Made by a program: the position numbers and the translations under genes | The notes under the pieces: generated by a model | Database searches by the model: none | The model's input: the letters and a program-made list of their open reading frames with translations, nothing else | What the model was told of the DNA's origin: nothing | NCBI GenBank assembly: GCA_048268005.1 | Contig: JBLWWJ010000001.1 | Span: 806,001 to 870,000 of the forward strand | DNA: 64,000 bases | Origin: Ancylomarina sp048268005 | GTDB lineage: Bacteria; Bacteroidota; Bacteroidia; Bacteroidales; Marinifilaceae | Direction: 5' to 3' | Shown here: positions 51,033 to 59,383 of the stretch, piece by piece | Layout: each line of letters opens with the position of its first letter | Position numbering within the stretch: the stretch's first letter is position 1

Positions 51033-52262
51033 ATGACCACTACAACAAAAATGACCGCAGCAGACTACATGGAAAAAGAGTCACAATTTGGAGCTCACAA
51101 TTATCACCCACTTCCAGTAGTATTAGAAAGAGGAGAAGGCGTACATGTATGGGATACCGATGGAAAGAAATATTACGACTTCCTTTCTGCTTACTCTGCA
51201 GTTAATCAGGGGCACTGTCATCCAAAGATTATTGGAGCAATGATGGAGCAAGCACAAAAGTTAACTCTAACTTCACGTGCATTCTATAGTAACAACTTAG
51301 GAAAATATGAGGAATACGTAACTAAGTATTTCGGATACGATAAAGTATTACCAATGAATACAGGTGCTGAGGCTGATGAAACAGCTATTAAGCTTGTTCG
51401 TCGTTGGGGTTATGATGTAAAGGGTATACCTGAGAATGAGGCTAAAATTATTGTATGTGATGGCAACTTCCACGGACGCACGGTTACAATCGTTTCTATG
51501 TCTAATGATCCAGATTCATATAAAGGATTCGGTCCATTCACACCAGGTTTCGTTTCTATTCCTTACAATGATGTTGATGCATTGGCAAAAGAGTTGAAAG
51601 ATCCTAACGTATGTGCATTCCTAGTTGAGCCTATTCAAGGTGAGGCTGGTGTTTATGTGCCGGAGAATGGTTTCTTGAAGAAGGCTTCTGAGCTTTGTAA
51701 GGAAAACAACGTATTATTCGTTGCTGATGAGGTTCAAACAGGTATTGCTCGTACAGGTAAGTTATTAGCTGTTGATCACGAAGATGTTCGTCCTGATGTG
51801 TTGATTCTTGGGAAAGCAATTTCAGGTGGTGTTGTACCCGTATCTGCAGTATTAGCTGATGATGATATCATGCTTGTAATTAAACCAGGTGAGCACGGTT
51901 CTACTTTTGGTGGTAACCCAATTGCTTGTGAGGTTGCAATGGCAGCTCTAGAGGTGGTTAAAGATGAGAAATTGGCCGAGAATGCTGAGGCAATGGGGAA
52001 GATTTTCCGCGAGGAATTATCAACAGTTAAATCTGACATGATTGAGCTAGTACGTGGTAAAGGTCTTCTTAACGCAATTGTGATTAAGCCTAAGGGTGGT
52101 AAAACAGCTTGGGATGTGTGTATGCGTCTTCGCGACAACGGTATGCTAGCTAAGCCTACTCATGGACATATCATCCGTTTTGCTCCTCCATTGACAATCA
52201 ACGAAACTCAACTTCGCGAAGCGATTGAGATTATTAAGAAAACAATGGCAGAATTCGAATAG
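51033..52262 (+). CDS. rocD: Ornithine aminotransferase
   Basis: PLP enzyme that converts ornithine and 2-oxoglutarate to glutamate semialdehyde and glutamate. The 409 residues match class III aminotransferases of the ornithine type: YYDFLSAYSAVNQGHCHP, MNTGAEADETAIKLVRRWGY, FHGRTVTIVSMSND, ADEVQTGIARTGK and the PLP lysine in LILGKAISGG. It is a single gene with its own terminator. Codon use is less AT-biased in wobble position than in neighbours, consistent with high expression. Confidence 0.95.
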   Translation: MTTTTKMTAADYMEKESQFGAHNYHPLPVVLERGEGVHVWDTDGKKYYDFLSAYSAVNQGHCHPKIIGAMMEQAQKLTLTSRAFYSNNLGKYEEYVTKYFGYDKVLPMNTGAEADETAIKLVRRWGYDVKGIPENEAKIIVCDGNFHGRTVTIVSMSNDPDSYKGFGPFTPGFVSIPYNDVDALAKELKDPNVCAFLVEPIQGEAGVYVPENGFLKKASELCKENNVLFVADEVQTGIARTGKLLAVDHEDVRPDVLILGKAISGGVVPVSAVLADDDIMLVIKPGEHGSTFGGNPIACEVAMAALEVVKDEKLAENAEAMGKIFREELSTVKSDMIELVRGKGLLNAIVIKPKGGKTAWDVCMRLRDNGMLAKPTHGHIIRFAPPLTINETQLREAIEIIKKTMAEFE

Positions 52263-52284
52263 ACAACGAATTTTAAATCATATG

Positions 52285-52320
52285 GAAAGGGACAGTTCGA
52301 AAGAGCTGTCCCTTTTTTTG
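52285..52320 (+). terminator. Terminator of rocD
   Basis: AAAGGGACAG and CTGTCCCTTT form a ten-base stem followed by TTTTT. Confidence 0.85.
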
Positions 52321-52715
52321 TCATTGGAAACTCGTTAAAAATAATTCACTGGATGACTGAATTTTCATAATAATCAAAACAATAAATAGGGTGTATCAAT
52401 TTCGCAAATGATGGTATCCCGGGGAATTGTTATAGTAAACCTGTTTTTGATGGAAATAATTCAAAATGGTTTTTCTAGATAGTGAATTCGGGTTTCTCTT
52501 TGTCCCGATATTCAAAATATCTGATTTAAAATAAGACACCGTTTATTTTCCAACTTAACTCTCTGTTCATGTAGGCGTAGTAATTCTATTTCCTCAAAGG
52601 AATGATCTATTTAACACTATTTATAGTTTTACAATATTACTGTTAATTGTTTTTTAGGAAATTTTAATAAATTTGACATAAATAACTTTAACGCTACCAA
52701 TTTTAAATTATTAAC
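52321..52715. other. Spacer between rocD and the lipoprotein gene
   Basis: AT-rich, with no gene, repeat or RNA structure that I can support. Confidence 0.35.
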
Positions 52716-53432
52716 ATGAAAAAATTACTCATTCCACTTTCATTCATTATTTTATTAAGTTCCTGTGCTACACATCAAGGCATGATCAGTTCCTCATCTT
52801 TAAATAGACCTGTTAAGTATAATGATATGGCTTATGGCGTATCACAAACTAATCAGATATTAGGTTTGGGTGGCTTGTCGAAAGATGCTTTAATTCTTGA
52901 AGCAAAAAAAGAATTAATCAATAATCGTCCTTTAAAACAAAATGAGACTTACGCCAATTTTACTGTTGATTTTAAACGATCGTTTTTTCCATTCTACAGT
53001 CAGACAAAAGCCACAATGAGTGCAGATGTGGTTAGTTTTACTGATGATTTACTATCTGATCCTTATTCGGAGGAATACAAGCAAAAATTAACTCACAAAA
53101 GTTTAGCCAATAAACTTTTTGAAATTGGAGACTCTGTTTATTTGGATCATCGTAAAAAGGGCGTGATCATTTCAATTGAAGATATCGATAGAGTGAGGGT
53201 ATTAATTAAAACAAAGAAAGGGAATACAAAGACAAAAATACTAAGTACCAAAAAAATCTACACTGGTGAAAAATCATATAAGGGTTATAAGGTAGGAGAT
53301 ATGTATATTTTTTCACGGGATTTAAATGGAAATACGGTGGAAACAAGTGGTCGAATTATCTTACTGGGAATGGATGAGATGATCGTAAAAACAGGCGTAG
53401 GTAAATTAAAAAGATTTGAATATAAGAACTAA
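52716..53432 (+). CDS. Lipoprotein of unknown function
   Basis: A 238-residue lipoprotein with lipobox LLSSC at the end of the signal peptide. The first half (NQILGLGGLSKDALILEAKKELINNRPLKQNETYANFTVDFKR) resembles a domain seen in Bacteroidota lipoproteins of the DUF6567 type, an assignment made from memory. The second half is strand-rich. It has no obvious partner genes and ends at a terminator. Confidence 0.65.
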   Translation: MKKLLIPLSFIILLSSCATHQGMISSSSLNRPVKYNDMAYGVSQTNQILGLGGLSKDALILEAKKELINNRPLKQNETYANFTVDFKRSFFPFYSQTKATMSADVVSFTDDLLSDPYSEEYKQKLTHKSLANKLFEIGDSVYLDHRKKGVIISIEDIDRVRVLIKTKKGNTKTKILSTKKIYTGEKSYKGYKVGDMYIFSRDLNGNTVETSGRIILLGMDEMIVKTGVGKLKRFEYKN

Positions 53433-53466
53433 AGTTTAGTTCCGTTTTTTATTCTTATAAAATATC

Positions 53467-53502
53467 AAGGGATAGTTCATTTGAGCTATCCCACTTTTTT
53501 TG
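53467..53502 (+). terminator. Terminator of the lipoprotein gene
   Basis: GGGATAG and CTATCCC form a seven-base stem with a ten-base loop followed by a T-run. Confidence 0.75.
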
Positions 53503-53536
53503 CTTGGTGAATTCGTAAATCCATAAGTAGTAGTTT

Positions 53537-53544
53537 TATGTTTG
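53537..53544 (+). promoter_or_regulatory. Possible -7 element of a short transcript
   Basis: TATGTTTG is a perfect TAnnTTTG match. A transcript from here would reach the strong terminator at 53829-53861 after about 310 bases. Confidence 0.35.
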
Positions 53545-53734
53545 AATATATGTAGATTGTTGTTTATCTGTCGATGTTTTATTTGTGTGATTTAAAATAC
53601 ATGTGTGATTGTAATGTATTCCATTTCAAAGTCTTAGGTTTTATGTGTTGTGAAAAGTATTGTTTTTATGAAAATTAGTTGTAATTTAGATGATGTTTTT
53701 AATATATGCATATGTTAAGCAAGGTTGCGAAGTG

Positions 53735-53821
53735 ATGAAAAAGCTGTTAAAAAGCAAGGATATAAGAGCTCAGATCTCGAAGACACTGGAATATCATGAT
53801 TTAGATAGTCTAGTTAATTAA
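53735..53821 (+). CDS. Possible 28-residue peptide gene
   Basis: An ATG at 53735 opens a 28-codon frame: MKKLLKSKDIRAQISKTLEY then HDLDSLVN. The peptide is basic in its first half and ends just before a perfect terminator. A seven-codon frame (MLSKVAK) directly upstream overlaps it as TGATG. It could be a real small protein, or part of a small RNA that happens to be open. Confidence 0.3.
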   Translation: MKKLLKSKDIRAQISKTLEYHDLDSLVN

Positions 53822-53828
53822 TCAGCCC

Positions 53829-53861
53829 GCCCTCTCGTCTAGTCAACGAGAGGGCTTTTTT
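53829..53861 (+). terminator. Strong isolated terminator
   Basis: GCCCTCTCGT and ACGAGAGGGC form a perfect ten-base stem with a seven-base loop followed by six T. No annotated gene of normal size precedes it within 400 bases except the upstream lipoprotein, which has its own terminator. Confidence 0.9.
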
Positions 53862-54103
53862 ATGTTTTAAATTCTTTTTGAATATTTAAAGAAAATTAAA
53901 TTGTCATAAAACGTGAATTGTTTACATAGATTTTCTTAATAGATTAGCTTGATGAGCACTTAAAAATTTTTGAAAGCTTTTGTTTGCATAAGTAGGAATC
54001 ATTGCAGACCTTTGGGTGTTCTTTTAATAAGGGCTGTTTGGGGATTAAATTAAGAACAATTCCATAACAACATGCAGCTCTAATCTTTAGGTTTACAGAC
54101 TAG

Positions 54104-54883
54104 ATGAGCGAAATTATAATTAAAAATGCAGAGCAAATTGAGGGTGTCAGAAGGAGTTCTCAATTGGCCGGAAATACACTTAAGTTTATTAGTGATTATG
54201 TGAAAGAAGGGGTGAATACCTTATATCTTGATACACTAATCGAAGAATATATACGTGACAATGGCGCTATTCCTGCACCTTTAAACTATCATGGCTTCCC
54301 AAAATCATGTTGCATTTCTTTAAATGATGTAATCTGTCATGGAATTCCAAATGAGAAAACGATCTTGAAAGAGGGCGATATTTTGAATATTGACGTGACC
54401 ACTATATTAGATGGCTATTTTGGGGATACCAGTACCATGTTTACTATTGGTGATATATCAAATCAGGCGGCTAAATTAATAGAAGATACTGAGCATGCTT
54501 TATATTTAGGCATTGAGCAAGTAAAACCAGATAACTATTTCGGAAATATAGGTTTTGCAATTGGTCGCTTTGCTAAGGCAAGAAAATATGGTGTCGTTTA
54601 TGAATTCTGTGGGCATGGTATCGGGATGGAGTTTCACGAAGAGCCACAGGTGGAGCATATCGCGCAGCGTAACTCAGGTGAGATTATGAAACCAGGTATG
54701 ATTTTTACCATTGAACCTATGATTAATATGGGTAAGGCTCGTGCTGTCATCGATGAGAAAGATGGTTGGACGGCACGTACAATTGATAAAAAATTATCGG
54801 CACAGTTTGAGCATACTATTTTGGTAACCAAAGAAGGGTATGAGATTTTAACTGACGTGGGTGGATACGATATCTTCAAATAA
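54104..54883 (+). CDS. map: Type I methionine aminopeptidase
   Basis: Removes the initiator methionine from new proteins. The 259 residues carry the metal ligands in order: NIDVTTILDGYFGDTS (two Asp), FCGHGIGMEFHEEP (His), FTIEPM (Glu) and QFEHTILV (Glu). It stands apart from the ribosomal-protein cluster where many Bacteroidota keep map, so it may be a second copy. The ispD gene follows about 100 bases later. Confidence 0.93.
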   Translation: MSEIIIKNAEQIEGVRRSSQLAGNTLKFISDYVKEGVNTLYLDTLIEEYIRDNGAIPAPLNYHGFPKSCCISLNDVICHGIPNEKTILKEGDILNIDVTTILDGYFGDTSTMFTIGDISNQAAKLIEDTEHALYLGIEQVKPDNYFGNIGFAIGRFAKARKYGVVYEFCGHGIGMEFHEEPQVEHIAQRNSGEIMKPGMIFTIEPMINMGKARAVIDEKDGWTARTIDKKLSAQFEHTILVTKEGYEILTDVGGYDIFK

Positions 54884-54915
54884 CATTCAAGTGTAAAGTG
54901 AATGAGGTTAAAAGA

Positions 54916-54980
54916 TAAATTGAAATTTGTACTTTCAATTTTATGACCTTTCAGATCTTTTGACTTTTAAGACTTTAATA
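54916..54980. repeat. Hairpin and heptamer-like repeat between map and ispD
   Basis: AAATTGAAA and TTTCAATTT form an inverted repeat at 54918-54942. Directly after it come GACCTTTCAGATC, TTTTGACTTTT and AAGACTTT units like those near ridA and arsC. They end only a few bases before the ispD start codon. Confidence 0.55.
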
Positions 54981-54981
54981 A

Positions 54982-55671
54982 ATGAAAAATGTAGCTGTTA
55001 TTCTTGCAGGCGGTACAGGTAGACGTATGGGTGCATATCTGCCCAAGCAATTTTTGAAGATTGCTGGTAAATCTATTATTGAACACAGTATTGCTATCTT
55101 CGAAAAGCACATAGGTATCTCTGAGATTTGTGTGGTGATTCATTCAAACTTTGTGGCCGATGTAGAACGTATTGTTAGTGAAGCTGGTTTTTTAAAAGTA
55201 CGTAAGGTTTTATGTGGGGGCAAGGAACGAAGTGATTCAAGTTTAGCCGCCATTTCAGCCTATGAGAATGATAGAAATGTTAATCTGATTTTTCACGATG
55301 CGGTTCGACCTTTTGTCAATCAAAGAATAATCGATGATGTGGTTTCTGGTTTGGCTGAGGGGAAATCGGTTGCTGTAGCAATTCCAAGTACGGATACTAT
55401 TTTTAAACTGAACGATGATAAATGTATTGAATCTGTTCCGCCACGTGACTATCTGTACAGAGCGCAAACACCTCAGGCATTTTCTTGTGAAACAATCAAA
55501 AAAGCCTATGGTTTAGCCTTGAAGGATCCAAGTTTTAAAGCCAGTGATGATTGTGGTGTTGTATTAAACTATTTGCCCAATGAACCCATTCATATTGTTG
55601 AAGGCGACGAGAAAAATATCAAAATTACTTTTGAACAAGATTTAGCTAAAGGGGAAGATTTAATTGCTTAA
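54982..55671 (+). CDS. ispD: 2-C-methyl-D-erythritol 4-phosphate cytidylyltransferase
   Basis: Third step of the MEP isoprenoid pathway: couples CTP and MEP. The 229 residues open with LAGGTGRRMGAYLPKQFLKIAGKSIIEH (nucleotide-binding loop), then HDAVRPFV, a RAQTPQAF block, and end in NIKITFEQDLAKGE, all typical of IspD. Single-domain form, not fused to IspF. Ends at a bidirectional terminator. Confidence 0.95.
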   Translation: MKNVAVILAGGTGRRMGAYLPKQFLKIAGKSIIEHSIAIFEKHIGISEICVVIHSNFVADVERIVSEAGFLKVRKVLCGGKERSDSSLAAISAYENDRNVNLIFHDAVRPFVNQRIIDDVVSGLAEGKSVAVAIPSTDTIFKLNDDKCIESVPPRDYLYRAQTPQAFSCETIKKAYGLALKDPSFKASDDCGVVLNYLPNEPIHIVEGDEKNIKITFEQDLAKGEDLIA

Positions 55672-55689
55672 TAGTTGAATTGTAGAATA

Positions 55690-55732
55690 TAAAAATGCCC
55701 CTCAGGATCTTATTTCTTGAGGGGCATTTCTG
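55690..55732. terminator. Bidirectional terminator between ispD and DUF4301 gene
   Basis: AAATGCCCCTCA and TGAGGGGCATTT form a twelve-base stem between converging genes. Confidence 0.9.
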
Positions 55733-55742
55733 TGTTTTCTAT

Positions 55743-57299
55743 TTAGTTTCTGTGCTCTACACGAAGCAAGTCGAAAATGGTTTTAACTGGGTTGAAAGTA
55801 ATTGTTGGAACTTCAACAAAAATTGTATTCCAATCAGCCATTGCACCGTTCCAAAGGCCAGGGAGCTCCATCGCTTTTAGTGGTGTACCATTGTGAGATT
55901 TTATAGAAATAAAACCAGTTTCAGGATCCACATATTGAGTCAGGTCATACTTTTTACCCTTGTAATCTTTAATGCCACAAACCAAGTCGACAGGATTGAA
56001 ATGGGTTGATCCTCCAAAAAATTTGGCTTGTTTTTTATCCTCATGATCAATTTGTGAACTCTCAATAATATGCAGAGATGAAGAGTTATCTGAATTTCTT
56101 ACCCAAAAAGGTCCACCCCCGGGTTCACCTTCATTCTTGACCATACCACAAACACGAATAGGCCTGTCGAATTTTTTAAGTAAATAGTCTCTAAGTTTGC
56201 CTAAGTTGTCTGTTTTAAGCGTCTTAGGTGTTTTAATACAGAGTTGGTTGACAGAGAAACTTAGCATTTCATTTAACTGTTCAGCACTAAGTTCTAACTT
56301 AGGATTATCCAGAACAGTCATGTAGTCGAATATTTGCTTTTGGTATTTTAATAAAACACCAGCCAATGCTTCTTTGTATTTATAAGTCGCTTCTTTTAAT
56401 CTATCGGGAACTACATTGTCGATATTTTTAATGAAAACTAAATCTGCTTTTAGTTCATTTAAGTTTTCGATGAGTGCCCCGTGTCCTCCAGGTCTAAAAA
56501 GTAAGCTGTCGTCAACATCTTTGAAAGGCTTATTTTCCATATCGACAGCAATGGTATCGGTCGATGCTTTCTGATAAGAGAAAGTGACTTTAAGCTTCCC
56601 ATCGTATTTTTTCTCGAAAGCAGATCTCGATTTTTTCAGTTTTCTGGAAAAAAGCTTTTTATGCTCTTCTGATATGGTTAAATGCAATTGAGCAACTCCT
56701 TTGTAATTCTTTGCATAATGCAAAGCTTCAGCCCAATGTTCTTCAAAAGCCGTTCGGGAATAATCCTGGTATTTATGAAATCTTAATAAGCCTTTTGGCT
56801 TTTTGCCATAATTTAAGCCATTGATATTTAGTAAAGTGTTTAGGATTTCTTTGAAATTATTCTTTTCCAAAAGTTTTTCAATATCCAAATCTTTTCTCTG
56901 TAAAGCAGCTCTAAGATCTACAAAAAAAGCAAAATCTTCGATATTTTCAAAGAACTTAAACATGCCTTCCGGAGATTTATCCTTCATAAAAGCGAGATAA
57001 TCTTCTTCTGTTTCCTGATAGCTGTTGAGAAAATCATAGAGCTTTTGAAACATTCGCGTTGCAGCACCAGAAGCTGGGACAAACTTGATGACAGAAAGTT
57101 TCTTGGGACGATTAAGGTAATGATCTCTTAAAACATTGATTTCTTCATCTTCAATTCTCATAATCCCGTCGGTAATGATGGCTGGGTTTACAAGCTTAAC
57201 TTTCGGAAAACCAGTTTCGAAGTGTTTCATTTGTTCTTCGATTTTGGTTTTATCCATACCTCTTTTTTTAATGAGGCTAAGGTCTTTTTTTGAGAACAT
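55743..57299 (-). CDS. DUF4301-family protein
   Basis: A 518-residue cytosolic protein. The conserved blocks KFVPASGAATRMF (glycine-rich, nucleotide-sugar-pyrophosphorylase-like loop), LLFRPGGHGALIENLN and FGGSTHFNPVDLVC identify DUF4301, a family largely confined to Bacteroidota. The loop suggests nucleotidyltransferase-like chemistry but no activity is established. The ATG at 57299 (MFSKKDLSL) is chosen over an 11-residue extension. Divergent from the radical SAM gene. Confidence 0.88.
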   Translation of the reverse strand: MFSKKDLSLIKKRGMDKTKIEEQMKHFETGFPKVKLVNPAIITDGIMRIEDEEINVLRDHYLNRPKKLSVIKFVPASGAATRMFQKLYDFLNSYQETEEDYLAFMKDKSPEGMFKFFENIEDFAFFVDLRAALQRKDLDIEKLLEKNNFKEILNTLLNINGLNYGKKPKGLLRFHKYQDYSRTAFEEHWAEALHYAKNYKGVAQLHLTISEEHKKLFSRKLKKSRSAFEKKYDGKLKVTFSYQKASTDTIAVDMENKPFKDVDDSLLFRPGGHGALIENLNELKADLVFIKNIDNVVPDRLKEATYKYKEALAGVLLKYQKQIFDYMTVLDNPKLELSAEQLNEMLSFSVNQLCIKTPKTLKTDNLGKLRDYLLKKFDRPIRVCGMVKNEGEPGGGPFWVRNSDNSSSLHIIESSQIDHEDKKQAKFFGGSTHFNPVDLVCGIKDYKGKKYDLTQYVDPETGFISIKSHNGTPLKAMELPGLWNGAMADWNTIFVEVPTITFNPVKTIFDLLRVEHRN

Positions 57300-57568
57300 G
57301 GTTTTGCTTTTTGTAAGTTGTCGAAGGAGCAAGATAAAAATTTGTTTTTAATATGAATCCGATTTTAACCAATATTTTGATAAGTCATATTGTCTAAATT
57401 TCATAAGTGGCAATATAACAATGATTTAAATCATGATTTTTATTGGTGGTCTATATCGGAGTAAACAGAAGAGAATAAATATTGTTTAGACTGGCTTGCA
57501 ATATGGCTGATGTTATCGTGCTTGCAATCTGCTTATAAGTTTGTATTTTTGCGGCAAACAAAAAAAAT

Positions 57569-58519
57569 ATGCGAACAGAGATATACCCTTGGGGGCACAG
57601 CAAACGTTATAATGATTTTCCAGGTTTTTTTAAGAAGAAATTTTCGGAACGTATTCAAAAAGTAACTATTGATGCGGGTTTTACTTGTCCCAATCGAGAT
57701 GGGAGTAAGGGGACGGGTGGTTGTACTTATTGTAATAATAAGAGTTTTAATCCAGCTTATTGTACGCCTAAAGAATCCGTAACCGAACAGATTGAAAAGG
57801 GTATTCTGTTTTTCGCAAGCAAATATAAAACTCAGAAATACCTGGCCTATTTTCAAGCTTTCTCAAATACTTATGGAGAACTTGATTTATTAAAGCAGCT
57901 TTATGAAGAGGCGCTTTCTCATGATAAAGTTATTGGTTTGGTCATTGGGACACGTCCCGATTGTATCTCAGAACCTCTGCTTGATTACCTGGAGAGCTTA
58001 TCCAAAGATTATTATATTGCCGTAGAATATGGGGTTGAGTCTGCCAACAATAAGGCATTGGATGCAATTAATCGTGGGCACAGTTACGAAGAAGCTGAAG
58101 CAACAATTTTAGCGACGGCTAACAGAGGTATTCATATCGGTGCACATTTGGTTAATGGCTTACCTCATGATACACCAGAGATGATGGTGGATCATGCCAT
58201 TCGTTTATCTAATCTACCTATCGAGACCCTTAAGTTACATCAGTTGCAGATTTTGAATCATACAACAATGGCTAAGGAGTATGAGGAAGATCCAACTCGT
58301 TTCCATTTGTTTGGAATGGAGGAATATATTGATTTTGTAATAGATGTGATGGAGCGAATGAATCCTGAAATAATGCTGGATCGTTTTGTGAATCAGGCAC
58401 CTCCTGGGTGGTTGATCGCACCTAAGTGGGGCATTAAGAATTACCAATTTGTGGCAAAACTCGAAAAACGATTGGTAGAAAGAGATACCTGGCAAGGTCG
58501 ATTATACAAAAAATCCTGA
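57569..58519 (+). CDS. Radical SAM protein of the TIGR01212/YhcC family
   Basis: A 316-residue radical SAM enzyme. The start YPWGHSKRYNDF and the cluster motif with CPNRDG and GGCTYCNN (three Cys for the [4Fe-4S] cluster) are typical of YhcC, as are AVEYGVESANNKAL and RGIHIGAHLVNGLP. The reaction is unknown. It stands alone. Confidence 0.9.
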   Translation: MRTEIYPWGHSKRYNDFPGFFKKKFSERIQKVTIDAGFTCPNRDGSKGTGGCTYCNNKSFNPAYCTPKESVTEQIEKGILFFASKYKTQKYLAYFQAFSNTYGELDLLKQLYEEALSHDKVIGLVIGTRPDCISEPLLDYLESLSKDYYIAVEYGVESANNKALDAINRGHSYEEAEATILATANRGIHIGAHLVNGLPHDTPEMMVDHAIRLSNLPIETLKLHQLQILNHTTMAKEYEEDPTRFHLFGMEEYIDFVIDVMERMNPEIMLDRFVNQAPPGWLIAPKWGIKNYQFVAKLEKRLVERDTWQGRLYKKS

Positions 58520-58566
58520 TCGACTCTGGAAGTGATCAGGACTAAGCATATAAAATAAGTTTGAGT

Positions 58567-59292
58567 TTACTTCATTCTTTTTAGCATATTGGCTGCCTTA
58601 GGGTGGCCTAATTTTTTTGCATATTCCAGGTTAGCTTTAGCCAATCGGGAATCTTTTATGTTGAAGTAGGCAACACCTCTGGCATAGATTGCTTGTTTGA
58701 ATTTTTTATCAATTTTGATAGCCTTACTGTAGCTGTTTATGGCTTCTTTGTATTTGTTGAGACAATCTAAAGAGACCCCCTTATTGTAATATACTCCCGA
58801 AACATCAAGACCATTTTTTATAGCCTTATCGTATTCTCTTATCGCTGCATTAAAATCCCCAATATAATATAAGGAGATTCCCTTATAGTGCAAGGCTTGC
58901 AAATGATGGGGGTTAACTTCAAGTATTTGATCGTAATCCTTAATCGCTTCATTGTATTTGCCAAGGTTTTCGAAGATAATCGCTCTATTTAAAAGTGCTT
59001 CTTCGGAATAGCCCTGGATTTTAATGATATGATTAAGATCTTTCAGCGCTTTGTCATTCTTTGATAAAAATGAGTTAGAAATGGCACGATTGAAATAAGC
59101 AGGAAGAAAATCTTTATCTAAGCTTAATATTTCAGAGAAAACCTGATTCGCTGCTTTGAACTTCTTCTGTTCAAATAATTCCATGCCTTTTTTATTGAGC
59201 TTGTCGATTTTCATCTGCGTACAAGATGAAAGACTCAAGGCAAAAAGTAGAATATAGCTTATGGATTTTAATCTCTTAATAACAATAGACAT
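58567..59292 (-). CDS. TPR-repeat lipoprotein
   Basis: A 241-residue protein from the ATG at 59292 with a lipoprotein signal (ALSLSSC). Six or so tetratricopeptide repeats follow (for example NEAIKDYDQILEVNPHHLQALHYKG and KEAINSYSKAIKIDKKFKQAIYARG). It probably scaffolds a periplasmic or outer-membrane complex; the partner is unknown. The frame extends 36 codons upstream into the YgiQ gene end but lacks a signal peptide there. Reads in the same direction as ygiQ. Confidence 0.85.
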   Translation of the reverse strand: MSIVIKRLKSISYILLFALSLSSCTQMKIDKLNKKGMELFEQKKFKAANQVFSEILSLDKDFLPAYFNRAISNSFLSKNDKALKDLNHIIKIQGYSEEALLNRAIIFENLGKYNEAIKDYDQILEVNPHHLQALHYKGISLYYIGDFNAAIREYDKAIKNGLDVSGVYYNKGVSLDCLNKYKEAINSYSKAIKIDKKFKQAIYARGVAYFNIKDSRLAKANLEYAKKLGHPKAANMLKRMK

Positions 59293-59328
59293 ATAAGGGA
59301 ATTGTAAATTTTGATCTAATGTAAAGAA

Positions 59329-59360
59329 TATCGGCAAAATTTGAAAGAATTTTACCGATA
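59329..59360. other. Hairpin between YgiQ and TPR genes
   Basis: TATCGGCAAAATT and AATTTTACCGATA pair at 12 of 13 positions around a six-base loop. No T-run follows on the minus strand, so it may attenuate or stabilise and not end the transcript. Confidence 0.45.
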
Positions 59361-59383
59361 TATATTGTAAATAAAAAATCCTG

